Assembly (NCBI GenBank): GCA_963850415.1 | Contig: CAWKLE010000003.1 | Location: 558,001 to 622,000 of the forward strand | DNA from: VAXT01 sp963850415 | Lineage (GTDB): Bacteria > Actinomycetota > Thermoleophilia > Gaiellales > Gaiellaceae | Direction: 5' to 3' | Length of the DNA: 64,000 bases | Shown: positions 7,933 to 15,706 of the stretch, one piece after another | Position numbering within the stretch: position 1 is the stretch's first letter | Layout of the letters: each line of letters starts with the position of its first letter | Translations under genes and position numbers: made by a program | The notes under the pieces: model-generated | The model's input: only the letters and a program-made list of their open reading frames with translations | The model's database searches: none | What the model was told of the DNA's origin: nothing

Positions 7933-8954
7933 GTCTTGCCACCTTTCCCGTTCGCCGTCCACTCGATCAGGGCCGAGCCCCAGGTCAAGCCTGCCCCCAT
8001 CCCTGTCATCAACACCATCTCACCTGGTACAAGTCGCCCGTCAGACTCGGCATCGCCGAGCGCCAACGGGATCGAGCCTGACGAAGTGTTGCCGAAGCGG
8101 TCGACGTTGACCACCGTCCGCTCCTCCGGAATCCCCAGTTTCTTGCGCGCGTGCTCGATGATCCGCACGTTCGCCTGGTGCGGCACGTAGACGTCCACGT
8201 CGTCGACTGAGACGTCGCATTCGCGCAGCACCTTCTCGGCGGAATCGACGAGGACACGGGTCGCGAACTTGAAGACCTCGCGCCCGTTCATCTTCGCGTA
8301 GTGCTGGCGCGCGGCCACCGACTCCGCCGACGCCGGCTGGCGTGAGCCTCCGGCAGGAATGTAGAGCTGCGGCCCGCCCGATCCGTCGGCGCCGAGCTCG
8401 AACCCCAGGAACCCGCCCTCGGGCACCCGCTCGAGCACGACCGCGCCGGCTCCGTCACCGAAGAGGACGCACGTGCTGCGGTCTTCCCAGTCGACGATGC
8501 GCGAGAGAACGTCTCCGCCGACGACGAGCGCCCGATGGGCGAGCCCGCTCGCCACCATCGAGTGCGCCTGCGCGACCGCGTAGACGAAGCCCGTGCAACC
8601 CGCGGACAGGTCGTAGGCGGCCGCGTCCTTCGCGCCGAGGCGATCGGCGAGGATCGCGCCCGTCGACGGGAACAACATGTCCGGAGTGACGGTCGCGACC
8701 ACGATCAGATCCAGCTCCGACGCCTTGACGCCCGCCTGGTCGAGCGCCGCGAGCGAGGCCGGCAGCGCGAGATCGGACATCGCCTCGTCCGGAGCCGCGA
8801 CGCGGCGCTCGCGTATGCCCGTGCGCTCCATGATCCACTCGTCCGAGGTGTCGACCATCTGCGCCAGCTCGGCGTTCGCCATCACGCGCTCCGGGGCCTG
8901 CGCACCGATGCCCGTGATCGAAATGCGCCCGTTCGAGGTCGCACTGCCGATCAT
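7929..8954 (-). CDS. fabH: Beta-ketoacyl-ACP synthase III
   Basis: 341 residues. The catalytic triad is visible: Cys120 in AYDLSAGCTGF, His in VYVPHQANVRI and Asn in RFGNTSSGSIPLAL; the GERTGIRERR-type N-terminal segment reads MERTGIRERRVA. FabH starts each fatty-acid chain by condensing an acyl-CoA primer with malonyl-ACP. It overlaps fabZ upstream and fabD downstream by 4 bp each, so the five fab genes are almost certainly cotranscribed and translationally coupled. Confidence 0.96.
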   Translation of the reverse strand: MIGSATSNGRISITGIGAQAPERVMANAELAQMVDTSDEWIMERTGIRERRVAAPDEAMSDLALPASLAALDQAGVKASELDLIVVATVTPDMLFPSTGAILADRLGAKDAAAYDLSAGCTGFVYAVAQAHSMVASGLAHRALVVGGDVLSRIVDWEDRSTCVLFGDGAGAVVLERVPEGGFLGFELGADGSGGPQLYIPAGGSRQPASAESVAARQHYAKMNGREVFKFATRVLVDSAEKVLRECDVSVDDVDVYVPHQANVRIIEHARKKLGIPEERTVVNVDRFGNTSSGSIPLALGDAESDGRLVPGEMVLMTGMGAGLTWGSALIEWTANGKGGKT

Positions 8955-9400
8955 TCCGGCTCCACGGCGAAGGTCAGCGTCCCGCGCGCGGCGAGCTGCC
9001 CGTCGACACGGGCCTCGGCGCGGCCCTTGCCGATCGGCCCGCGCACGCGTTCGAGCTCGCAGGTCAGCTCGAGCTCGTCACCCGGCTCGACGATCCGCTT
9101 GAAACGGACGCCGTCGATTCCGGCAAAGAGCGCGAGCCGCCCTCGGTTCTCCTCGCTGCAGAGGACCGCGACCGCTCCGGTCTGCGCCATCGCCTCGACG
9201 ATGAGAACGCCGGGCATGATCGGCCGCCCAGGAAAGTGGCCCGCGAGGTACCACTCGTCCGGCCGCACGCGTTTGCGGGCCACCACGCGGCGGCCAGGCT
9301 CCAGTTCGATCACTTCGTCGATCAGGAGAAAGGGGTCGCGATGCGGCAGGATCTCTTCGATCTCCGCGCGTGACCAAGGCAACGCTTGCGTTGCCGCCAT
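8951..9400 (-). CDS. fabZ: 3-hydroxyacyl-ACP dehydratase
   Basis: 149 residues with the hot-dog signature LPHRDPFLLIDEV, GHFPGRPIMPGVLIVEAMAQ (catalytic His and Glu) and a C-terminal beta strand. It removes water from 3-hydroxyacyl-ACP. It heads the fab operon. Its first codons (MAATQAL) are read from the outer hairpin of repeat copy 1 (9378-9449), so the element supplies the start of the coding sequence. An alternative later start inside the frame would be near the conserved AEIEEILPHRDP, but no ATG/GTG precedes it. Confidence 0.94.
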   Translation of the reverse strand: MAATQALPWSRAEIEEILPHRDPFLLIDEVIELEPGRRVVARKRVRPDEWYLAGHFPGRPIMPGVLIVEAMAQTGAVAVLCSEENRGRLALFAGIDGVRFKRIVEPGDELELTCELERVRGPIGKGRAEARVDGQLAARGTLTFAVEPE

Positions 9401-9449
9401 CAGAACGGCGGGGCTCCGCCGGGTCGTTCGTCGGAGCTGACCGGTCGAA
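9378..9449 (+). repeat. Structured repeat element, copy 1
   Basis: First of three copies (others at 13542 and 28725). Hairpin 1 is GGCAACGC-TT-GCGTTGCC (9378-9395); hairpin 2 has AACG..CGTT outer and GGCGG..CCGCC inner pairing (about 9404-9429); the 3' end holds TGACCGGTCGA (9438-9448). Relative to the other copies hairpin 1 has paired changes on both arms (GGCAACGC/GCGTTGCC versus GGCGCCGC/GCGGCGCC), so pairing is conserved while sequence is not. It spans the fabZ start and the fabZ-birA divergent gap. Confidence 0.75.
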
Positions 9450-9517
9450 CCAGGGTGAGCTTCACCTGAAGCGTGCTGAGCGCGGCAATCGGCACGGGCG
9501 GCCTAGTGTAGTTGGCC

Positions 9518-10102
9518 GTGACTCCGCTACTGACGCCAGAAACCGTGGTTCCGAGACTGCGCGGGCGTTTCGGGCATCCGTACGTCTTCGTCGAGCTGTG
9601 CCCGTCGACGCAGCGACTGCTCGGCGAAGAGCTCTCGGAGGGCGCCGTCGCACTCACCGAGGAGCAGACCGAGGGCCGTGGACGCCTCGGACGCCGCTGG
9701 CTCTCGCCACCCGGAGTGAGCCTGCTCTTCTCGCTCCTGCTCGAGCCGCCCGTCGAGACGGCACGCCTGCCTGAGCTGACGCCCGTCGCCGGCCAGGCGT
9801 GCGCGGAGGCGATCGCCCGCGTCACCGGCCTGACGCCCGAGATCAAGCTCCCGAACGACATCCTGGTCGGCGGTCGCAAGACCGCGGGCATCCTCGCGGA
9901 GGCCCGGGACGGCCGCGTCGTGCTGGGCATCGGCGTCAACGTCAACGTGACCTCGCCGGACCTGCCGCAGGGGATCGACCCGTCGGCCACCTCGCTTCTG
10001 CTCGAGACCGGCCGCGAGCTCGACCGGGTCGAGCTCCTCATCGAGCTTCTCGAGCGGCTCGAGCGCGCCTACGACGACTGGGTCGCGGCTACGGGTACCT
10101 GA
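9518..10102 (+). CDS. birA: Biotin--[acetyl-CoA-carboxylase] ligase
   Basis: About 194 residues without the N-terminal DNA-binding domain of E. coli BirA, so a monofunctional ligase. The biotinyl-AMP site motif reads TEGRGRLGRRWLSP, and the second family motif IKLPNDILVGGRKTAGILAE is present; a glycine-rich VLGIGVNVNV strand follows. It attaches biotin to AccB. It diverges from fabZ and lies close to accA/accD, which fits its role. A -10-like TAGTGT (9504-9509) ends 8 bp before GTG 9518, suggesting a leaderless mRNA; TTG 9512 is the alternative start. Confidence 0.9.
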   Translation: MTPLLTPETVVPRLRGRFGHPYVFVELCPSTQRLLGEELSEGAVALTEEQTEGRGRLGRRWLSPPGVSLLFSLLLEPPVETARLPELTPVAGQACAEAIARVTGLTPEIKLPNDILVGGRKTAGILAEARDGRVVLGIGVNVNVTSPDLPQGIDPSATSLLLETGRELDRVELLIELLERLERAYDDWVAATGT

Positions 10103-12159
10103 TCGGCCGGCCGTCGTTGCCCGCGAAGTCCCGGGCGACGGCGGCGAAGGATGTGAACGGGTCTCCCGACGGGAAGGTGAACCTGCCCGGCTGGAGCCGG
10201 CGGAGGGTCACCGTCCTCGTGCCGTCGAAGACGACCGTCACGTCGGCCGGCTCGTTGACCGAGAAGCGAAGCGGCGACACGGAGACGCGTTTCAGCCGCG
10301 GCCCGGTCGTGTCCGTCGCGAACGCGACCGAGCTCGTGACCGTCGCCACCGGCGAGGTGACGCGCAGATCGGCCCTGAACTCGTGCTCGCCGACTCCGCG
10401 GCGGAAGCGACCGTTCCAGTCGATCGCCTGGAGCCCTGCCTGCAGTGGGCCCGAGAAGACCTGGCCGATCCCACGCTTCCCGCGGCGGATCGTGAGCGTC
10501 GCCCGGGCAGGCTTGTCGAGCGTGAAGCTGAAGCGTGTCGTGTCGAGCCGGCCGTCGTTGTTCGGCGAGAAGACCTGCGGTGAGACCTGGAACCCGGCAG
10601 TCGTGCGGTCGACGATCACCGCCAGCGTGGCCGTCGTCTCGATCCCGATCGCGTTCCGCGCCGTCAGCACGATCCCGTAGCGCCCATCGGCGATCCCCGC
10701 CGCGTCCCAGCGAAACGCGTACGACCCCTTGGTCTTCGACTCGACAAAGAGCGTCGTGAGCGGAGTCCCGAACGCGTCGACGAGCGTCCCCGTGACGATC
10801 GCCGGCTCCCGCACCTGGTAGCGGACGAGCGTCGAGTCGGCCTTCCCGTCGCCGTTCGGGGTGAACAGGGCCGGCTTGGCCAGCGCCGTCAGCATCGAGC
10901 GCGTGGTCGTGCCGGTGACGATGCCCGTCGCCGGCCGCACGGTCGGTCCCGCGTCGATCGCGTAGAGGTACTTGCCGGCCGGGATCGTCCGCGCGTCCCA
11001 GGTCCAGTCGATGTTGGTGCCCTCGCCCTGGCCCGAGCCGACGATGTTCCCGTCCGGCTGCGTCACCGTCACCGACCACGGCAGCGACTGCGTGAGCGTG
11101 CCCGTGAAGCGCACGGGCTCGCCCGGCGCGCCCGTCGCCGCGGGGAAGTACATCTTCGGCAGGCCGGTCTGCGAGACGGCGCGCGCAATCGAAGGCAGCT
11201 GCCCGTACAGCTGGCTCCCCGGGCACGACGTGTACCCGGTGTCCCGGTGCCCCGAGATCGTGCGCAGCGTGATCATGCGCCCCGCCGGGTACTTCGGGAT
11301 TCCCGGTCGAGCGCCAGCTGAAGGTCGAGAGCGGATCGACGTGCGCCACGTCGAGGCGCCACGCGAGGAGCCGGATCAGCGCGGCGCGCGCGGCGGGCGT
11401 GATCGAGGTCGAGTCGTAGGTCCCGATCAGCGCGACGCCGACCGAGCCCTGGTTGAACCCCTGCGCGTGTGCACCGACGACGTTGCGGTCGACGCCGCCC
11501 CATCGGCCTTCGAAGATCTGGCCGTACTTGTCGACGAGGAAGTTGTAACCGATGTCGTCCCAGCCGTTCGCGAGCACGTGGTAGCGCTCGATGCCACGGA
11601 CGATCGACGCGGATTGCGCTCGGCTGTACGAGTTCGTGCCGACGGTGTGATGGACGACGGCGAAGCGCAGCGTGTCCGCGTACGCCGGCTTCTTCTTGCG
11701 GCGGATCTTCTCGTCAGCGCCCCAGCTGGCGCGGGTGATGATCAGCGGCGAGCCCGCCTTCGCGACCGTCCGCAGGCGGATCTTCCGCGCCGGGCTCCAG
11801 ACGTAGTACGCACGGACCCGGGTGACGCGGCCGAACGTGCGCACCTGGATCCGGTTCGACGGCCCGGTCCAGAACGGGCTTCCGAGCTGCCAGCCCCGGG
11901 CCCGCAGGTCGTGGGTTCCCGCGTCAGGCCCGTCGGCCTCGGGCGCCGCGTTGCGCCAGCCGGTCCAGCGTCCGGCCACGGTCCTCGTCCGGAACGAGAC
12001 GGCCCCGCTGCCTTTCCAGTGCAGGCCGACCAGGTCGAACCTGTGGGCGGGTCGATTGACCCCCGGCCTGAGGTCGTGCGAGGTGAGCGTCGTGCCGGAT
12101 GCGAGCGCGGTGCCCGGCGACACGACCAGCAGAAGAAGGACTAGGCGAAGAACCTTCAT
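10089..12159 (-). CDS. Secreted N-acetylmuramoyl-L-alanine amidase (PGRP-type) with FlgD-like repeats, frameshifted
   Basis: A signal peptide (MKVLRLVLLLLVVSPGTALA) is followed by a domain of unknown type to ~residue 150, then an amidase_2/PGRP domain: RASWGADE, RFAVVHHTVGTNSY, GIERYHV, GYNFLVDKYGQIFEGRWGG, AHAQGFNQGSVGVALIG. The frame then shifts by one base near 11291-11300: the upstream frame reads NPEVPGGAHDH while the expected continuation KYPAGRMITLRTISGHRDTGY is in the next frame and runs to 10089. Removing one base gives 690 codons. The C-terminal half has two FlgD/T9SS-like Ig modules (FTPNGDGKADST, FSPNNDGRLDTTRF). It probably cleaves peptidoglycan stem peptides outside the cell. 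It overlaps birA tail-to-tail by 14 bp. Confidence 0.78.
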
Positions 12160-12211
12160 CGGGCGGCCCCACTACGGAAGCAAAGACCCGGGTCGGCCAC
12201 AAGTCCGCAGA

Positions 12212-12217
12212 TAGAAT
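12212..12217 (+). promoter_or_regulatory. -10 element of the nfeD-type gene (leaderless)
   Basis: TAGAAT lies 8 bp before the GTG at 12226, so transcription would begin at or next to the start codon. No convincing -35 is seen. Confidence 0.45.
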
Positions 12218-12225
12218 TCTTACAA

Positions 12226-13542
12226 GTGAAAAGGCTGCTCTTGCGGTGCTTTTTTGTCGCGACCATCGCGGCTGTCGTCTTCTGCGCCACCGCCTCAGCT
12301 ACGACGTCGCGGCCTCGTGTCCTCGCGGTCAAGTTCGAGAACGACGTCAACCCGGTCACGCAGAGCTACGTCAACGACCAGATCGCCCGCGCGAACCGCG
12401 ACCATTACAACGCGGTCGTGATCCTGCTCGACACGCCCGGCGGCCTGAGCACGTCGATGCAGAAGATCTACAAGGCCGAGCTCGCGTCGAAGGTGCCGGT
12501 GATCGTCTACGTCTCCCCGCCCGGGTCTCGAGCCGCGTCCGCCGGCGTCTGGATCAGCCAGGCCGCCGACCTGCTGGCGATGGCTCCGCAGACGAACATC
12601 GGCTCCTCCACGCCGATCGACGTCGGCGGCGGGAACATCCAGTCCGACCTGCGGCGCAAGGTGGTCAACGACGCCGCCGCGTCCCTGAGCGAGCTCGCGC
12701 GCGCCCACGGCCGCAACGCCGCCTGGGCGCAGGCCGCAGTGCGCCGGGCGTCGAACCTCGGTGCGACCGAAGCGCTGAAGAGGAACGTGATCGACGTCAT
12801 GGCCCCGACGCTGCCCGCGCTGCTGAACAAGGTGGACGGGACGAAGACCGTGCCGAAGGGGATCGTCCTGCACACGAAGGACGCGGAGATCACGAACGTC
12901 GACATGTCCCTCTGGCAGAAGGTCCTCGACACGCTGATCGACCCGAACCTGATCGTCCTCTTCATGTCGATCGGGCTGCTCGGCCTGGTCGTCGAGCTCT
13001 GGAACCCGGGGCTGATCTTCCCGGGTACGGTCGGCGCGATCAGCCTCATCCTCGGCCTGTTCGGCCTGCAGGTGCTGCCGATCAGCGCCGCGGGCCTCCT
13101 GCTGATGCTGCTCGCGTTCGGGTTCTTTGCGGCGGAGGCGTTCGTCCCGACCCACGGCGCGATCACGCTCGCGGGGGCAGTTTGCTTTGTGCTCGGCGCG
13201 ATGCTGCTCTTCGAGCCGGCCGGCAACACGTACCAGGTCTCACTGCCCGTCGTGATCGCGATCGCCGGGGTGATCGCCGGGTTGATGGCCTTCGTCGCGT
13301 TCAAGATCGTCCAGGCCCGCCGGGCCCCGGTCGTGACCGGGAGCAGCGAGCTCGTCGGACAGGTCGGAGTCGTGCGCGAAACCCTGTCGCCGGTCGGGAC
13401 GGTGTTCGTCCGCGGAGAGCTCTGGCACGCGCGCTCCAGCGACGGACCCCTCGAGCGAGGCGCGCCCGTCCGGATCGACGCCATCGACGACGACCTCGTC
13501 CTCGAGGTCGAACCGGCCGAGCAGCCGATTCCCGTGACTTAG
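12226..13542 (+). CDS. NfeD-family membrane serine protease (ClpP-class)
   Basis: 438 residues. A signal peptide (KRLLLRCFFVATIAAVVFCATASA) precedes a ClpP/crotonase-like protease domain with ILLDTPGGL, VYVSPPGSRAASAGVWI (nucleophilic Ser) and MAPQTNIGSSTPI. About four membrane segments follow (residues ~240-365), then an NfeD OB-fold ending EVEPAEQPIPVT. Long NfeD proteins of this type work with SPFH/stomatin partners, in archaea cleaving the stomatin C-terminus. The stomatin-like gene follows after 112 bp occupied partly by repeat copy 2, supporting that pairing. Confidence 0.9.
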   Translation: MKRLLLRCFFVATIAAVVFCATASATTSRPRVLAVKFENDVNPVTQSYVNDQIARANRDHYNAVVILLDTPGGLSTSMQKIYKAELASKVPVIVYVSPPGSRAASAGVWISQAADLLAMAPQTNIGSSTPIDVGGGNIQSDLRRKVVNDAAASLSELARAHGRNAAWAQAAVRRASNLGATEALKRNVIDVMAPTLPALLNKVDGTKTVPKGIVLHTKDAEITNVDMSLWQKVLDTLIDPNLIVLFMSIGLLGLVVELWNPGLIFPGTVGAISLILGLFGLQVLPISAAGLLLMLLAFGFFAAEAFVPTHGAITLAGAVCFVLGAMLLFEPAGNTYQVSLPVVIAIAGVIAGLMAFVAFKIVQARRAPVVTGSSELVGQVGVVRETLSPVGTVFVRGELWHARSSDGPLERGAPVRIDAIDDDLVLEVEPAEQPIPVT

Positions 13543-13614
13543 GCGCCGCTTGCGGCGCCGCCATCAGGACGGGCGGGCTTCGCCCGTTCGTCCGTCCGAA
13601 CTGACCGGTCGAGC
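13542..13614 (+). repeat. Structured repeat element, copy 2
   Basis: Hairpin 1 GGCGCCGC-TT-GCGGCGCC (13542-13559) begins with the last base of the upstream stop codon. Hairpin 2 (GGAC..GTCC outer, GGGCG-GGCTT-CGCCC inner, about 13567-13593) follows, then CGAACTGACCGGTCGAGCC. It fills the gap between the NfeD-type gene and the stomatin gene, and here does not overlap coding sequence beyond one base. All three copies have the same orientation. Confidence 0.75.
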
Positions 13615-13654
13615 CGCTCGATCCACGCCACAAACACAGTAGGATTCTCGCTCC

Positions 13655-14431
13655 GTGGGCGCCCTGATCGCAGTCGCAGCAATCGCGGTCTTCCTGTTGA
13701 TCGTGCTGGCCGCATCCGTGCGCGTGGCGCGCGAGTACGAGCGGGGCGTCATCTTCCGGCTCGGCCGCCTGAAGTCGCCACCCAAGGGCCCGGGTCTCTT
13801 CCTGCTGATTCCGATCGTCGACAAGATGGTCCGCGTCGACCTGCGAACGGTGACGCTGAACGTCCCGCCGCAGGAAGTGATCACGAAGGACAACGTCCCG
13901 GTCCGCGTGAACGCCGTCGCCTACTTCCGGATCATCGACCCGGAGAAGGCGATCGTGCAGATCGAGAACTTCATGGTCGCGACGTCGCAGATCTCCCAGA
14001 CCACGCTGCGGAGCGTCCTCGGCCAGCACGTGCTCGACGAGCTCCTGTCCGAGCGCGACAAGATCAACGCGATCCTCCAGCAGATCATCGACGAGGCGAC
14101 CTCGCCGTGGGGCATCAAGGTCTCGATCGTCGAGGTCAAGGACGTCGAGATCCCGACCGGGATGCAGCGGGCGATGGCGCGCCAGGCGGAGGCAGAGCGC
14201 GAGCGGCGCGCGAAGGTGATCGCCGCCGAGGGCGAGTTCCAGGCCTCCGAGCGGCTGAAGGACGCCGCCGAGGTGCTCGCGCAGAACCCGATCTCGCTCC
14301 AGCTGCGCTTCCTCCAGACGATGCTCGAGATCAGCTCCGAGCGGTCGTCGACGATCATCCTTCCGGTGCCGATCGATCTCTTCAGGCCGTTCATCGAGAC
14401 GATGCAGCGCTCGGGCGGACCGGCCAACTGA
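13655..14431 (+). CDS. Stomatin/SPFH-domain membrane protein
   Basis: 258 residues: one N-terminal membrane segment (ALIAVAAIAVFLLIVLAA), then a slipin-type SPFH domain (VAREYERGVIFRLGRL, GLFLLIPIVDKMVRVDLR, PPQEVITKDNVPVRVNA), a coiled-coil-prone stretch RQAEAERERRAKVIAAEGE and a hydrophobic C-terminus containing SSTIILPVPID. Members form oligomers in membrane microdomains and partner with NfeD proteases such as the one upstream. A -10-like TAGGAT (13640-13645) ends 9 bp before GTG 13655, so this gene may have its own leaderless promoter. Confidence 0.92.
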   Translation: MGALIAVAAIAVFLLIVLAASVRVAREYERGVIFRLGRLKSPPKGPGLFLLIPIVDKMVRVDLRTVTLNVPPQEVITKDNVPVRVNAVAYFRIIDPEKAIVQIENFMVATSQISQTTLRSVLGQHVLDELLSERDKINAILQQIIDEATSPWGIKVSIVEVKDVEIPTGMQRAMARQAEAERERRAKVIAAEGEFQASERLKDAAEVLAQNPISLQLRFLQTMLEISSERSSTIILPVPIDLFRPFIETMQRSGGPAN

Positions 14432-15303
14432 CGCCGGACCTCAGGCGAGACCCGATCTCAGGACGAACGGTCGCAATCGCGCCTGCCCGGGCGCGGCGGC
14501 CCGGGGTCGAGCGCCCCACGATCCCGGAGCCGACCCAGGCCGAGCTGGACGAGTGCCCGTTCTGCGAGGGACGCGAGGACCGCACGCCGCCGGAGACGTA
14601 CGCCGTGGCTCCCGCGGGGCGCCTCCCGGACACTCCAGGCTGGCAGGTCCGCGTCGTCCCCAACCTCTACCCGGCGCTCGAGCGACAGGAGGTCGTCGTG
14701 CACACGCCGCGACACGCCCGCTCGCTGGCCGAGCTGGAGGAGACGGAGGTCGAAGCCGTCGCGACGGCCCTGTACGCGCGCCGCCGCGCCGCGGAAGCCG
14801 AGGGGTTCGCCTACGTCCAGGTCGTGCTCAACGAGGGCCGTGTCGCCGGCTCGAGCCTGCCGCACAGCCACTCGCAGCTCTTCTGGCTGCGCGAGCCGCC
14901 ACCGACCGCCCTCGAGGAGCTGCCCCGGCTCCGGGACGGCAGCTGCGGCGTGTGCGAGGTTCTCCGGCAGGAGCAGCTCGAGATCGCCCTTCGCGGCGAT
15001 GTCACCGCGTTTGCCGCGCCTGCAGGCCGTGCCCCGTACGAGCTCGTGCTCGCGCCGAGAAAGCACGCGGCAGAGCCCAGCGAGGCCGACCTCGTCGACG
15101 CAGCTCTCCTTCTCCGTGACGCGATCCGCCGGCTACGCGAGACCGAAGGTCCGGTCCCCTTGAACGCCTGGCTGCACACCGGGGCGCACTGGCACATCGA
15201 GCTCGTGCCCAGGCTGACCGTCTTCGCGGGGCTCGAGCTGGGCGCGGGGATCTACGTCAATTCGCTCCCCCCGGAGGAGGCCGCGCAGCGCCTCAGGGCG
15301 TAG
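14428..15303 (+). CDS. galT: Galactose-1-phosphate uridylyltransferase family protein (CTG start)
   Basis: 291 residues. Family features are DPISGRTVAIAPARARRP, the zinc-binding DECPFCEG, NLYPALER, and the HIT-type active site LPHSHSQLFWL, with GAHWHIELVPR near the end. It transfers UMP between hexose-1-phosphate and UDP-sugar; the true sugar cannot be told. Homologues begin just before the RRDPISGR segment; the only usable codon there is CTG 14428, which overlaps the stomatin stop as CTGA. No ATG, GTG or TTG occurs in frame before the conserved region. It ends 11 bp inside the convergent MerR-like gene. Confidence 0.85.
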   Translation: MTPDLRRDPISGRTVAIAPARARRPGVERPTIPEPTQAELDECPFCEGREDRTPPETYAVAPAGRLPDTPGWQVRVVPNLYPALERQEVVVHTPRHARSLAELEETEVEAVATALYARRRAAEAEGFAYVQVVLNEGRVAGSSLPHSHSQLFWLREPPPTALEELPRLRDGSCGVCEVLRQEQLEIALRGDVTAFAAPAGRAPYELVLAPRKHAAEPSEADLVDAALLLRDAIRRLRETEGPVPLNAWLHTGAHWHIELVPRLTVFAGLELGAGIYVNSLPPEEAAQRLRA

Positions 15304-15604
15304 GTTCGGCCCCGTCCTTGCCGTTCAGCTCGCGAAAACGGCGCGCCGCTTCGATCGCCGCACCGAGGTTCAGGCCCTTGTCCTTCGCCTGCTTGATCAG
15401 CATCACGGTCTCGACCGCGTCCATGTCGTAGATGCGCTGCTTCCGGCCCTGCGTCGGGATCTGCGCCTTGTTCGTCCAGTAGTCGAGCTGCATCTTCGAG
15501 ATGCCTGCGATCTGGCACACCTGACCAAGATAGAGCTGGATCTTGTCGAGGTGCGCCGAAAGATCGATCGGCTCTAAAAGGTCTACTTGTCTGCTGGCGG
15601 CCAT
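15293..15604 (-). CDS. MerR-family transcriptional regulator, small
   Basis: 103 residues. Start ATG 15604 is preceded by GAGAGGGG and leads directly into the protein; an in-frame start at 15658 would add 18 residues lacking family features. The core VCQIAGISKMQLDYWTNKAQIP is a MerR-type winged helix-turn-helix, followed by the second helix pair (YDMDAVETVMLIKQAKDKGL). There is no long dimerisation helix or Cys-containing effector loop, so the inducer is unknown. It lies downstream of gyrA on the same strand and converges with galT. Confidence 0.8.
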   Translation of the reverse strand: MAASRQVDLLEPIDLSAHLDKIQLYLGQVCQIAGISKMQLDYWTNKAQIPTQGRKQRIYDMDAVETVMLIKQAKDKGLNLGAAIEAARRFRELNGKDGAEPTP

Positions 15605-15706
15605 ACCCCTCTCCCGGCGAGGACAGGACCCCTCGGCGCGAAGATATATCGCTCTCAACGCGTTTTGTGAAGGGTTTCGACCTGGAAGCCGCTGAAATAG
15701 CGGGGC

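Noticed and set aside
12295..13155. 286-codon minus-strand frame opposite the NfeD-type gene
   Set aside because: Low-complexity Arg/Asp-rich translation and overlaps a well-supported gene.
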